Assembly: GCA_016214905.1 (NCBI GenBank)
Contig: JACRMQ010000006.1
Coordinates: 664,510-728,509, forward strand
Source: Ignavibacteriales bacterium
GTDB taxonomy: Bacteria; Bacteroidota; Ignavibacteria; UBA10030; SZUA-254
Length of the DNA: 64,000 nt
Reading direction: 5' to 3'
Below the pieces are notes generated by a model. It saw nothing but the letters and a program-made list of their open reading frames with translations. It did no database searches and was not told the origin of the DNA. A program made the translations under genes and the position numbers. Of the stretch, positions 8,165 to 17,251 are shown one piece after another. Numbering within the stretch: position 1 is the first letter of the stretch; each line of letters begins with the position of its first letter.

Positions 8165-8326
8165 CTATCCTCTCCTCATTAGCACCATCTCTATGAGCTT
8201 AACGATCGCTATGAATAGGACAAGAAAGAAAATCGCAAGCATAGTATCGTTCCAGATAGATTGGATGAGTATGGCGGGAATAACAAGGGCAATGAAAAGA
8301 ACAATTATCACTTTTTTTGTGTACAT
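8165..8326 (-). CDS. Small two-TM membrane protein
   Basis: A 53-aa protein with two hydrophobic helices (KVIIVLFIALVIPAILI and MLAIFFLVLFIAIVKLIEMVL) and a basic C-terminus. A longer frame to 8431 exists, but the ATG at 8324-8326 has a clear AAAGGATG Shine-Dalgarno. Function unknown. It is transcribed divergently from the TPR gene and may share its regulatory region. Confidence 0.5.
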   Translation of the reverse strand: MYTKKVIIVLFIALVIPAILIQSIWNDTMLAIFFLVLFIAIVKLIEMVLMRRG

Positions 8327-8417
8327 GTTACATCCTTTCGAATGAGGTGAATTTATTTGTTGACTGGCAATACAAATACTAGCAGACCAATTACAATTGT
8401 CAATGTGGAGTGTCTGG

Positions 8418-10067
8418 ATGCGTGATTTCATCGCAGAATTTCTGACAGGATTTTCTGCAGCCTTTGGCGTGTTTTGGATCTACCTCAGAATAAGGAAAAA
8501 GCGTGGACAATCGCTCAAAAGGATTTTTTATAAGACAATTGTTTGGGCATTAATCTGTGGCACAATTTATGCCTTAATTCTCCTGTCAAACGATGGGCGC
8601 GTAAATCAGCTCAGGGTATTACCAGCGGACAAAGCTAAACTGTTCACGGAACTCGCTCAGGGAGAATTACAATGTTCAGGAAGTGATTCTGAATTATGCG
8701 TCCTGATTGCAAATTTTAAGGGTTCGTTTCTGAATAAAGAATCTCAACTGCAAAGTGGTGTGATTATGCGGCTGATTTATTCTCAGCTAATTACACTTCT
8801 TTGTTCTTCCTTGTCTCCGCCTAATATTCGGCTAGATACGATCTCATATCAAATATGGCCGCACATCGATTCTCATGACGAAGCGCGCGAGATTGGGCAA
8901 TCCCGCGGTGCAAACATCGTCATTTGGGGAGACATTAGCATACAGCCTTTCAGTCCAGTGACAATCAATCCGAGAATAACAATAATTCATCAAGAGTTAA
9001 ATGCCCCGAGCGAGATCGATCTTGATGGGCTATACGTATCCTGGAGTCCAATTCAGCACTTGGATTTTTTCTCAGAAGATATAAACCAACCGGTGTCACT
9101 GGCCAATTTCATTATTGGCCTCGCCTACTTAGCAAAGAAAGATTGGAATAGGGGAAGTGAGTTCTTCCAGCAGGGTATTAATTTAAGTGGTAGGGGAAAA
9201 GGCGCAGACGTACTGTATTATTTTCTGGCGCATGCTCTCACTGAGAAGAATTACCCTTATGGTCCAGAAAGTCTTGATGCGATGGCAGCAATTAATGCTC
9301 TACATGTCGCTATAGAAATTAACCCGAGCCAGAAAAACTACTACAATGATCTCGGATTGCTATATGATGTTCAAAATTGCATTGATGAAGCACAAAGAAG
9401 ATTTAATCAAGCGCTGTCTCTTGATTCGTCATTTGTGATTGCATTAAACAATCTTGCTATTACTTACTATGAACAAGGCAATGATAGCCTCGCCATCTCA
9501 ATATGGAACAGGTGTATAAGGTTGGACTCCTCCACGTCAGGGCCATATATTAACCTCGGCAAATCTTATTACTATGCTGGTGATACAAGTAGCGCTATCA
9601 GAATCCTCATACAAGCTCCCACGAACTCTCCTAATGCCTCGATGATCCTGAATAACATCGGCGCAATATTTACAGCCATGCATCGTACACGCCAGGCTAT
9701 CACCTACTTGGAGAAGGCTATCCAGCTTGCACCTAATTCTGGAGAAGTCTATTCTAACCTCGGCGTTGCATTTCAACAGCAAGGAGAATACAAAAAAGCA
9801 TTGACCAATTATCAAAAGGCTCTTTCAGTCAAGCCCAACATGGGATTCGTTTATTACAACATAGCCTTCTTATTTGCTAGGCAAGGTCTAACTGAAGATG
9901 CGGTGGCGATACTCGAAGAACACTTCCATGAGATTATGAAGAATTACGAGCAACTTGGGAATCATTCGGCATTTGAATTTCTGTCTCATGATTCTGATTT
10001 TGATCTAATTAGAAAACATTCTAGATTCAGACTGTTTCTGCAAAAGCATACTGATATCTTAAAGTAG
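8418..10067 (+). CDS. Membrane-anchored TPR-repeat protein
   Basis: About 549 aa. Two hydrophobic helices lie at the N-terminus (FLTGFSAAFGVFWIYL and IVWALICGTIYALILL), then an alpha/beta region of roughly 190 residues, then at least six tetratricopeptide repeats in the C-terminal half (for example GLAYLAKKDWNRGSEFFQQG, NNLAITYYEQGNDSLAISIW, SNLGVAFQQQGEYKKALTNY). TPRs mediate protein-protein contacts, and the repeats probably face the cytoplasm. The frame opens at a TTG at 8397, but the ATG at 8418 has GGAG seven bases upstream and is preferred. It sits between scars A and B and may be cargo of an old integrative element. Confidence 0.75.
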   Translation: MRDFIAEFLTGFSAAFGVFWIYLRIRKKRGQSLKRIFYKTIVWALICGTIYALILLSNDGRVNQLRVLPADKAKLFTELAQGELQCSGSDSELCVLIANFKGSFLNKESQLQSGVIMRLIYSQLITLLCSSLSPPNIRLDTISYQIWPHIDSHDEAREIGQSRGANIVIWGDISIQPFSPVTINPRITIIHQELNAPSEIDLDGLYVSWSPIQHLDFFSEDINQPVSLANFIIGLAYLAKKDWNRGSEFFQQGINLSGRGKGADVLYYFLAHALTEKNYPYGPESLDAMAAINALHVAIEINPSQKNYYNDLGLLYDVQNCIDEAQRRFNQALSLDSSFVIALNNLAITYYEQGNDSLAISIWNRCIRLDSSTSGPYINLGKSYYYAGDTSSAIRILIQAPTNSPNASMILNNIGAIFTAMHRTRQAITYLEKAIQLAPNSGEVYSNLGVAFQQQGEYKKALTNYQKALSVKPNMGFVYYNIAFLFARQGLTEDAVAILEEHFHEIMKNYEQLGNHSAFEFLSHDSDFDLIRKHSRFRLFLQKHTDILK

Positions 10068-10173
10068 AAATGGATTCCGCTAAACAATTCATTACATCCC
10101 CCGTCACTCAAATGGTAGCCCTTGATATGAATTCAATTCTGTTCCTCAATGTTTTCAATAATTAAATAATAAT

Positions 10174-10237
10174 GCAAAAAGAGGTGTCATCAGACCCCAT
10201 CTTTTTTGTCCTTTCATATCTTCCTAGTGTTGCCCAC
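10174..10237 (-). repeat. Integrase 3'-tail scar B (degenerate)
   Basis: Second copy of the scar family: AAAAAGAGGTG...CATCTTTTTT hairpin, then AGTGTTGCCCAC at 10226-10237, identical in this 12-mer to the intact integrase gene. The minus strand reads VGNTRKI then a stop. The T-run after the hairpin suggests terminator activity. The 10068-10427 gap otherwise shows no gene. Confidence 0.65.
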
Positions 10238-10427
10238 GAAAAAAATACAAGAAGTAAGTATTGCTTCCACTTGATTAGATCTGAGATAGTGTGTTCACTT
10301 TGAAAGAGTGTAATTCAAACAAGAATTGTATATATTTTATAGTTGCATGACTTTTCTCGGGCAATATGCCGAGAAGAATGTTACAATCAATTTATACCAA
10401 TTAGTTGTATAATATGAATGATGCTCT

Positions 10428-13400
10428 ATGAATATCGATCTTACTGAAATAAGGACTATTGATGGTGACAGAAGAACTGGTTTTGAAGAGTTTGTTTGCC
10501 AAATTGCAAGACAAACTCCAAGTATACCAGCGGAGGCTGTTTTCGAGAGGTTCCGGGGACAAGGAGGAGATGGTGGAGTGGAATGTGTTTTCCAATTCCC
10601 AAATGGTGATGAATGGGGTTGGCAATCAAAATACTTCTTCTCACTTGATAAGAGCCAACTGGATCGTTCTGTAGAAACAATGCTGAAAATCCATCCACGC
10701 TTGAAGCGATATTTTATTGCGATCCCTTTCGATCTGACTGGACCCACAGGAAGAAAAGGCAAGAGTGACTCGGAAAAGTTTGGCGAATACAAAGTCGAGT
10801 GGCAAGGTAAAGCAAAAGCATTGGGTCGAGAGATTGAGTTTAACCTAGTTGATCGGTCGACGTTGATTAGTGAGTTGACAAGAATCGATGTCTCCGGGGG
10901 AAGGTCTCGTTTCTGGTTTGAGCTAGAGAAGTTTGGTCTGGATTGGGTCAAGAAACATATTGAAGATGCTATAGCAACAGTGGGGCCGCGTTACACACCC
11001 CAACTAAGCATAAAAACCATAATCGCAGAAGTGTTTGAGGCCTTTGGGAGAACTACAATATGGCGAGAAAACTTACATAGCAAAGTGCAACAAATTGAGA
11101 AAAAGATAGAAGCTTGGGAAGACTGCTTGCATCGAGGCGATTGGAATGGTGCACAAGATTTTCCAGAGAGAGCCCGCGAAAGCGGTGAGTCCTTGCTTAA
11201 GAAACTACAAGAGATCAAGGCGATAATTGTGGAATCTCAAAACTATGGTTTGAACGAGGGACAGATATCGGGTCTATCGAGTATGATCTCTGAAGCCCAT
11301 AAAGAAACACATCGCTGCCGCTCAATTACAAAAGAAGAGATTGAAGCTAAGCACGGTAAAGGAAAGGCCGACTCCGTTGGCTTTAAGCAGTTCATGGCCG
11401 AGTATGAAGGCTCTTTTCCAACTAGGCACTACGATACTGCTAGAGAAATACTAACATTACTCCAAGAGCTCACTGAATGGCTCGATGGTGCTATGCCAAG
11501 ATTGCCCCTATTTCCGTCGTTTCTGCTAACTGGGCCTGCGGGAATAGGCAAGACACATACGATATGTGATGTTGCACTGGATCGTCTTCAACGTGGGCTT
11601 GCAAGTATCGTGCTCCTCGGTGAGCAGTTTGCGAATGAGGAGCCTTGGACACAAATCAATAAGTTGCTGGGTTTATCGGGCAGCTTGTCGCGTGATCAAC
11701 TCTTGGATATTCTAAGCGCTCTTGGGGAATCAACAGGGTATCCAACGATAATCTTCATTGATGCTATTAACGAAACGGTGCCAAGGGATTTTTGGATGAA
11801 GAATCTGGCGAGCTTCTTAACTCAAACTAATCGCTATCAGTGGTTGAAGGTCTGTGTCTCATGTCGGTCAAGTTACCTTGAAGATACCATACCAACCCAC
11901 CTTCAAATCATTGAGGTTGAGCACAAGGGATTTGAGGGTGTGGAGTTTGAGGCTTGCTTTGAGTTTTTGACATTCTATGGGATTGAACCGCCCTCCTCAC
12001 CTCTTCTACAGCCTGAATATTCAAATCCCCTGTTCCTGAAGCTGGTCTGCGAGGCTCTCCGAGACACTGGGCAAACTAAAATCCCTTCAGGTATCCAAGG
12101 ATTTGGTGCGATGTCAAGATTTCTTTTTGAAGCCAAGAACACTAAATTGGCCACTGTGCTCGACTATAACAAACGGGAGAATCGAGTTGCCAGTGCTATG
12201 GAATTGCTAATAGGTGAAATGGCAAATAAGAATAGTGCATGGCTTGAATGGAGCGCTGCAAAGAAACTTACTGAGGACAAATGGCCATCGAACGAGTGGT
12301 CCAAGTCATTTTTCAATCATCTCCTTAGAGAAAACCTAATAAAGGAGGATCGCGTCTATGATTCTGATAGCAATGCAGTTGTGCCTGCAATCTCGGTGGC
12401 TTTCGAGCGCTTGGGCGATCATATCCTCGCGTCTAAGTACCTAGCGACCATTCCGGACGTAGATAAACTTAAAGGCGCATTCGGAAACGATGGAGAACTT
12501 CATTGCCTCGTTTCAGACTCTTCTGCAATTCATCGATATAGTAATTTACTCGAAGCATTAGCGATTCAGATTCCCGAAAAATATCATATTGAAATTGATA
12601 GGCTAATGCCAGTCTCGGATGAGAGTCAGACGTTGATAATAGGTTCCGTTGAGTGGCGCGACCCTAAATCGATAACTGAAGAAGCGCAGTCGCTTTTTCG
12701 GTCGTTAATAATGGATGGTGATAGAAGGCAGCTTCATCAGGTATTCGAAGCCCTGTTATCAATCACTGCAATAGAAGATCACCCACTGAATGCTTTTTGG
12801 CTGCATGATACGCTGGCTTCGATCCAACTGAATAAACGTGATGGAAAGCTGGTTCCCTTTCTGCATTTTGCTTATGGCAAACAAAAGAGTGTTGACCGAC
12901 TGATTCGTTGGGGCCTAAGAACTGATCTAAGTAGCTTGTCTAAAACGACAGTGGAGCTATGGCTTACTACCCTTTGTTGGTTCACTGCGTCGTCGGATAG
13001 ACGAGTAAGGGATTATACGACAAAAGCTATGGTTCGAATTGGAGAAGTAGCGCCTGAGGTATGGTCCAAGGTCATCAACCGTTTTTCGTGTATTGATGAT
13101 GAATATGTAGTCGAACGTTGCCTTGCTGCAGCATACGGTACTTTACTTCGAGCCAATGATCGCGATGCCTCTGAAAATATCGCGACGGTTGTTTTTGATA
13201 AATTCTTTCGTAATGGGTTGAAGTATGTTAACAGCGTAATCATCGATTATGCGAGGTTGATCATTGAGTACGCTAAGTATATTGGCGTCGGGAAGAGTAT
13301 AGACTTCACAAAATGCATCCCACCTTACGCTGGTAATCAAATAATTGAATGGCCTGACGAAAAGTTTGTTGAAGGCTACAAGGATACGTATTGGGAATTA

Positions 13401-14618
13401 CCCAAACTTTACCATAGTTGCATGGGGGATGATTTCCAGCATTACACTGTCCCAAGTGTAATCGGAATATACAATCGTGATGGAGTCACGGTCCTCAATG
13501 CATGTCGCTGGATATTTAAGAATGTACTGGATATGGGTTATGGTCCAGATTTAGAAATTTCAGAGTTCGATAAGTACTTGCTTCGTAAGTATGGTGGCGG
13601 AAGATCGCGTCCAGAGTGGGCAGAAAGAGTTGGGAAAAAGTACCAGTGGATTTCACTCTATCGCCTAGCTGCTAGACTAGCGATCACTTTCCCCGAGAGA
13701 GTGGATACTATGAATGCCACCTCAAAAGCAAAACCTCTCTTGACTCAAGATGAGAGGAATATTGATCCCTCGTTTGTTGACAAAGATAGCAATGCTTCTT
13801 TAAAACCCCGCGCATGGTGGTCACCAGTAGAATATCACCACCCTGATCCGAGGCTCTTGGGTGACAAGGAGTGGATCAAAGAAGCTGACTTTCCTGATGA
13901 CATACGAATGTTGGTTCCTAATAATGATTTTCTAGTTTTATACTGCAACTTCTCGTGGCAGAGGAGGGACTTGGAATCAAGAGACGGTTATCCGATGAGG
14001 AATATGTGGATGCACCTCAGGTCTCTTCTTATCAGAAATGAGGATATTAAGAAAGCATGGAAATGGATTCAGGGTCAGAATTTTATGGGCGATTGGATGC
14101 CAAAGGGATTTGAGCTTCATTACGGTTTCTTTGGAGAATATCCATGGGCACCACCCTTTAGATTTATCTACGAAGAGCCTGTTTGGCAGGATTCGAGAAA
14201 GGGTATTCCATGTAATCTTGTACCGACATCGAATGAATTGAATATTCATTTCTCTTTTGACGCATATCAAACCGAGGCATTCAATCTAACCGTGCCCTCA
14301 CATCTTTTCTTTTCAGATTTACAGCTTCGGTGGAATGCAAGGGATGGATATGTTGATAAGAAAGGACAGAAAGTTTTTTTTGATCCTAGCATTTATGAAG
14401 GTGGTCCATCGGCATTAGTAGTGAACAGGAATTTTCTTTTTGACTTTCTGAAAAGACATGATCTCTCTCTACTCTGGACATTACTAAGCGAAAAATCGAT
14501 AATACCAGGTCATATGAATCACGGACCTGGTTATACTGAATACAGCTGCGCCTATTTATTAATGCAAGACGGCAGTATTAGTTTAGGTAAACCATTCCTA
14601 CAGACAGTAATCCATTAA
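10428..14618 (+). CDS. Nuclease-STAND NTPase, Avs-like antiphage protein
   Basis: A 1396-aa protein. The N-terminus is an Mrr/Cap4-like restriction-fold nuclease: GGDGGVE (about 47-53) and WGWQSKYFF (about 64-72), i.e. a D...QxK site. A helical linker follows. The STAND-type NTPase has Walker A GPAGIGKT (about 368-375), Walker B TIIFIDAINE (about 440) and the arginine-containing VSCRSSYL strand. The last 750 residues are helical repeats with a strand-rich tail, a likely ligand-sensing region. This effector-NTPase-sensor layout is that of AVAST and related STAND defence proteins, in which phage proteins trigger oligomerisation and nuclease activity. It has no obvious partner gene and lies between two integrase scars. 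Confidence 0.8.
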   Translation: MNIDLTEIRTIDGDRRTGFEEFVCQIARQTPSIPAEAVFERFRGQGGDGGVECVFQFPNGDEWGWQSKYFFSLDKSQLDRSVETMLKIHPRLKRYFIAIPFDLTGPTGRKGKSDSEKFGEYKVEWQGKAKALGREIEFNLVDRSTLISELTRIDVSGGRSRFWFELEKFGLDWVKKHIEDAIATVGPRYTPQLSIKTIIAEVFEAFGRTTIWRENLHSKVQQIEKKIEAWEDCLHRGDWNGAQDFPERARESGESLLKKLQEIKAIIVESQNYGLNEGQISGLSSMISEAHKETHRCRSITKEEIEAKHGKGKADSVGFKQFMAEYEGSFPTRHYDTAREILTLLQELTEWLDGAMPRLPLFPSFLLTGPAGIGKTHTICDVALDRLQRGLASIVLLGEQFANEEPWTQINKLLGLSGSLSRDQLLDILSALGESTGYPTIIFIDAINETVPRDFWMKNLASFLTQTNRYQWLKVCVSCRSSYLEDTIPTHLQIIEVEHKGFEGVEFEACFEFLTFYGIEPPSSPLLQPEYSNPLFLKLVCEALRDTGQTKIPSGIQGFGAMSRFLFEAKNTKLATVLDYNKRENRVASAMELLIGEMANKNSAWLEWSAAKKLTEDKWPSNEWSKSFFNHLLRENLIKEDRVYDSDSNAVVPAISVAFERLGDHILASKYLATIPDVDKLKGAFGNDGELHCLVSDSSAIHRYSNLLEALAIQIPEKYHIEIDRLMPVSDESQTLIIGSVEWRDPKSITEEAQSLFRSLIMDGDRRQLHQVFEALLSITAIEDHPLNAFWLHDTLASIQLNKRDGKLVPFLHFAYGKQKSVDRLIRWGLRTDLSSLSKTTVELWLTTLCWFTASSDRRVRDYTTKAMVRIGEVAPEVWSKVINRFSCIDDEYVVERCLAAAYGTLLRANDRDASENIATVVFDKFFRNGLKYVNSVIIDYARLIIEYAKYIGVGKSIDFTKCIPPYAGNQIIEWPDEKFVEGYKDTYWELPKLYHSCMGDDFQHYTVPSVIGIYNRDGVTVLNACRWIFKNVLDMGYGPDLEISEFDKYLLRKYGGGRSRPEWAERVGKKYQWISLYRLAARLAITFPERVDTMNATSKAKPLLTQDERNIDPSFVDKDSNASLKPRAWWSPVEYHHPDPRLLGDKEWIKEADFPDDIRMLVPNNDFLVLYCNFSWQRRDLESRDGYPMRNMWMHLRSLLIRNEDIKKAWKWIQGQNFMGDWMPKGFELHYGFFGEYPWAPPFRFIYEEPVWQDSRKGIPCNLVPTSNELNIHFSFDAYQTEAFNLTVPSHLFFSDLQLRWNARDGYVDKKGQKVFFDPSIYEGGPSALVVNRNFLFDFLKRHDLSLLWTLLSEKSIIPGHMNHGPGYTEYSCAYLLMQDGSISLGKPFLQTVIH

Positions 14619-14642
14619 CCAGCTCAGAAGCTCAAGTGAAAA

Positions 14643-14857
14643 CTAGTTCAATATTGGGCCAGTCCGATTGTGGAAAAGGTATGTTTGAAGATCCTCTTCA
14701 GAGAAGCGGAGCCCTCTGCCAACGTGGTAGAAGGGTATTTGTCTCGTCTCAACGAGGCGATACAGGCTTGCCCGTGAGATGCGAAGAAAAGCAGCTGCTT
14801 CAGGGGTGTCAGGAGCTTGGGTAGGTTGTGAGTTGTCTGTTGTTGAGCGTCTTTCAT
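14643..14857 (-). pseudogene. Frameshifted excisionase-like HTH gene
   Basis: This is a second copy of the excisionase at 16300-16512. From the ATG at 14857 one frame reads MKDAQQQTTHNLPKLLTP, matching MTDSHIAASSIPTLLTP of the intact gene. The match then continues in the next frame as EAAAFLRISRASLYRLVETR...VGRGLRFSEEDLQTYL. One base is missing at about 14803 (CAGGGG stretch). Its integrase partner, expected immediately to the left, is gone. Confidence 0.75.
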
Positions 14858-14950
14858 AAGGCAATCTATTTCTTGATCTTACTTTTATCATAGTCGATCG
14901 ATGGCTTTGACGGAAGAGTAAATTATTCCCATGTGAGTTGATTAAGAATG

Positions 14951-15013
14951 AAAAGAAGGGGTCATCAGATCCCTTCTTTTCTGTCCCTTCATACCTCTAC
15001 CAGTGTTGCCCAC
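14951..15013 (-). repeat. Integrase 3'-tail scar C (degenerate)
   Basis: Third scar copy. A perfect 10-bp stem AAAAGAAGGG / CCCTTCTTTT with a 10-base loop is followed by AGTGTTGCCCAC at 15002-15013. Minus-strand translation gives PSSSRGQRVGNTGRGMKGQK, aligning with KSSEKLFGHSVGNTQKVDNK of the intact integrase. The integrase body to the right is deleted, and the next element's tRNA-derived site begins about 130 bases away. Confidence 0.7.
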
Positions 15014-15133
15014 CCGTTGCCCGCGAGATGACGAAGGATTTAAATTTCCTAATGTTTTTGATAACTACTGAGTCAATAGTTTTGCGTGACCTCTTTTCTA
15101 TTTAGTGCTAAGTGTAGCGATTATTTAATTTTT

Positions 15134-16288
15134 TTATCTTGCGGTTCGAGTCCCACCCCCGGAGCCATCGAAAAGAGCTACACATAGCTCTTTTTTATTA
15201 TCCACTTTTTGAGTGTTGCCCACCGAGTGCCCAAAAAGTTTTTCCGAGGACTTTGTGATGGGTTCGAGAACCGCGACCGCATCACGCAGAGTTGATGGTG
15301 TAAGGTGTGCGTACCGCATCGTAGTATGTATATCTGAATGTCCAAGGAGTTCTTGAATAGCCCTCATTGAAACTCCTTTCATGGCAAGATGAGACGCGAA
15401 TGTGTGCCTCAAAGTGTGCCAACCTATTTTTCTCATTCCTGCTCGTCGACACCAATTATGAATAGCATATTGCGGCGTTTTATGATCCATAGGACCCGCT
15501 GTCCGTCGCCGAAATACATAACCTTCACTTGGACCCAAAGCAAATAACGATTGACATACACTCGGTGTAAGTGGAATATGCCGCACACGGTTGTTTTTTG
15601 GCGAGCTCACTATCTTGCGGAAAGCAGCTCGTCGTACTGTGAGCAATCGTTGCTCAAAGTTTATATCACCCCACTGGAGACCCACAAGTTCACCGAGTCT
15701 CAAACCTGTCCTCAGAGCAACAAGTACCATGGTGTGCCAAAACGGATCCTTTATGCGATTCAGAAACATCTCACTTTCACCGAGGCTGAAGAAGTCAAAT
15801 TTTTGAGGAGGAACAGTTAGAGGCTTGATATTTGGGCGATGTTGAATACCTATCCAATCTTCAGCACAGCGTAGCGATGTTCTAAGTACGATTAAATGGT
15901 TATTGATCGTCTTAGGTGAGAGACCAGTCTTGAGTTTTTCCGCTTTGTATCTTTCCACCTGCAAAGTTGTAATTTCATCAATTTTTTCACGACCAAAGAA
16001 TGGAATAAGATGAGCATTTAACATTACACGTTTAGATTTCTGCTCTGAAGCTTTATTGTTAGTTTGAACATAGGTGGTATACCATTGTTCTGAAAACTCC
16101 TTGAATGTTGGAAGGTGTTGTTCTTTCTTTGTCACCATTATAGATTCCCCACGGGATAATCTCTGACGTAAAGTAAGTTCGAATGCTCTCGCACCCACTT
16201 GAGAGTTTTCGGGGCTTTTTTTTCGATAACGGATGCCTTCAACCCTGAAGTCAACCCACCAGGCATTCCGAATTTTGCGTGTACTCAT
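15134..16288 (-). CDS. Tyrosine recombinase / integrase
   Basis: A 384-aa phage-type integrase. The N-terminal arm- and core-binding domains (TFKEFSEQWYTTYVQ; ERYKAEKLKTGLSPKTINNHL) are followed by the catalytic domain with R (LRTGLRLGELVGLQW), H-x-x-R (HTLRHTFASH), H (LLGHSD) and the nucleophile Y (TTMRYAHL). It would integrate and excise the element through a tRNA 3' end. The last codons (GSGGGTRTAR) are templated by the tRNA-derived attachment sequence, so the gene's C-terminus is part of the att site. The excisionase gene lies 11 bases upstream in the same direction. Confidence 0.95.
   Translation of the reverse strand: MSTRKIRNAWWVDFRVEGIRYRKKSPENSQVGARAFELTLRQRLSRGESIMVTKKEQHLPTFKEFSEQWYTTYVQTNNKASEQKSKRVMLNAHLIPFFGREKIDEITTLQVERYKAEKLKTGLSPKTINNHLIVLRTSLRCAEDWIGIQHRPNIKPLTVPPQKFDFFSLGESEMFLNRIKDPFWHTMVLVALRTGLRLGELVGLQWGDINFEQRLLTVRRAAFRKIVSSPKNNRVRHIPLTPSVCQSLFALGPSEGYVFRRRTAGPMDHKTPQYAIHNWCRRAGMRKIGWHTLRHTFASHLAMKGVSMRAIQELLGHSDIHTTMRYAHLTPSTLRDAVAVLEPITKSSEKLFGHSVGNTQKVDNKKELCVALFDGSGGGTRTAR
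15143..15167 (+). other. Attachment site: tRNA 3'-end fragment
   Basis: GGTTCGAGTCCCACCCCCGGAGCCA has the T-loop (GGTTCGAGTC), acceptor strand and CCA end of a tRNA, but nothing before it folds as a T-stem or anticodon arm, so it is a 25-base att core and not a tRNA gene. It lies inside the 3' end of the integrase gene, as in many tRNA-targeting elements. The intact tRNA and the partner att copy are not in the window. Confidence 0.75.
15171..15223 (-). repeat. Reference copy D of the scar motif inside the integrase 3' end
   Basis: A hairpin AAAAGAGCTA / TAGCTCTTTT (10 bp, 4-base loop) followed by a T-run, then AGTGTTGCCCAC at 15212-15223. Here the segment is coding (VGNTQKVDNKKELCVALFD) and shows where scars A, B and C come from. 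The hairpin is conserved in position but not in sequence between copies, implying selection for structure. Confidence 0.7.
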
Positions 16289-16299
16289 AAGACATAAAA

Positions 16300-16512
16300 T
16301 TATCTTCGGACTGATTCAACACGGCTACTTGCAAGGTATGCCTTAATATCTTCATCGGCAAACCGGAGACCACGACCAACTCTATGGAATGGTACAACTC
16401 GACTATCGACCAAACGATAAAGGCTTGCCTTTGAGATGCGCAGCAGAACAGCAGCTTCTTTTGGCGTGAGAAGAGTTGGAATTGAAGATGCAGCGATGTG
16501 TGAATCAGTCAT
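16300..16512 (-). CDS. Excisionase-family DNA-binding protein (HTH_17)
   Basis: A 70-aa protein of the MerR-like HTH_17/excisionase type: LLTPKEAAVLLRISKASLYRLVDS, then RVVPFHRVGRGLRFADEDIKAYL. This family binds att arms and directs the integrase toward excision. It lies directly upstream of the integrase, co-oriented, with 11 bases between. A frameshifted relative is at 14643-14857. Confidence 0.9.
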   Translation of the reverse strand: MTDSHIAASSIPTLLTPKEAAVLLRISKASLYRLVDSRVVPFHRVGRGLRFADEDIKAYLASSRVESVRR

Positions 16513-16847
16513 AATTATAAGTTGTTAAAGAGCAACACTGGGCAATAGCTTGATGCTATTCGCAGGCAAAGCTATTTTACTCCATCTAAGATTTGTGTAA
16601 AGGGTGAGAGCAATGATATGCATAAGACTTAAATTAATTCAAGCTTATAAGTAACCAGAAGACCTGATAAGACTGGATTTTTTCACTACTCCGTCAACAA
16701 TATTTCCACAGCCTTTTTCCACAACCTTTTTGGGCTAAGCTTAAATATTTTTTGTGAAATGAAGACTCATTGCACACGGGAGTATTTGTCGGAATAAGCA
16801 AATTGTCCTGTCTTTTAAGGATGGTCGCGAGAAACTATCTTGATATT
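16513..16847. other. Non-coding gap between excisionase and XRE gene
   Basis: No gene is seen. It holds two TTTCCACA copies (16703-16710 and 16716-16723), the second reading TTTTCCACA, close to a DnaA box. This could mark a replication or regulatory region of the element, but two copies are weak support. It also must contain the divergent promoters for the excisionase and the XRE regulator. Confidence 0.3.
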
Positions 16848-17129
16848 ATGGAATACAAACAATACAAAAAGATCCCAAACAAACTAAGAATGTGTCGTAT
16901 TGCCTCTGGGCTAAAGCCAGAAATTGTAGCCGAGATATTGGGCTTTAAGCACAGTTCAAAAATCTCCTCTTGGGAGACTGGCACATCTATACCCACGCTC
17001 GTCAATGCCTTCAAACTTGCTGGTTTGTATAAGGTGTACGTGGAAGAACTCTTTTTTGATCTCATGCATGAAACCAGGAAAGAGATCACAGCGAAAGCTA
17101 ATGAGGTATATTCTAGGCGGGGAATCTAA
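16848..17129 (+). CDS. XRE-family helix-turn-helix regulator
   Basis: A 93-aa DNA-binding protein: IPNKLRMCRIASGLKPEIVA, then EILGFKHSSKISSWETGTSI is a Cro/C1-type HTH, with the SKISSWE recognition helix. An upstream frame reaches a TTG at 16770 without homology, so the ATG at 16848 is preferred, with the ATG at 16821 possible. It is divergent from the excisionase/integrase genes and probably controls the lysogeny-like switch of the element. Confidence 0.75.
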   Translation: MEYKQYKKIPNKLRMCRIASGLKPEIVAEILGFKHSSKISSWETGTSIPTLVNAFKLAGLYKVYVEELFFDLMHETRKEITAKANEVYSRRGI

Positions 17130-17251
17130 GGCAACTGATAATCCAAATGATTAGAGGTGTCAAGACATTTTAAGCATTTTATCTTGACGAGAAGAGGAAA
17201 AAGTAAATCCATGTCAGTGCACAAAGTCGATCTAATTCTTATTTGTATTTA

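Noticed and set aside
15139-15167. A tRNA gene ending in CCA
   Set aside because: Only the T-loop and 3' acceptor strand are present; the bases before it do not form a T-stem, anticodon arm or D-arm, so it is an att fragment.
7885-15223. CRISPR array
   Set aside because: The scar copies are thousands of bases apart, variable, and encode integrase tails; no regular repeat-spacer pattern exists in the window.
16703-16723. A replication origin with DnaA boxes
   Set aside because: Only two near-consensus sites and no replication initiator gene next to them; kept as a note in the gap entry.
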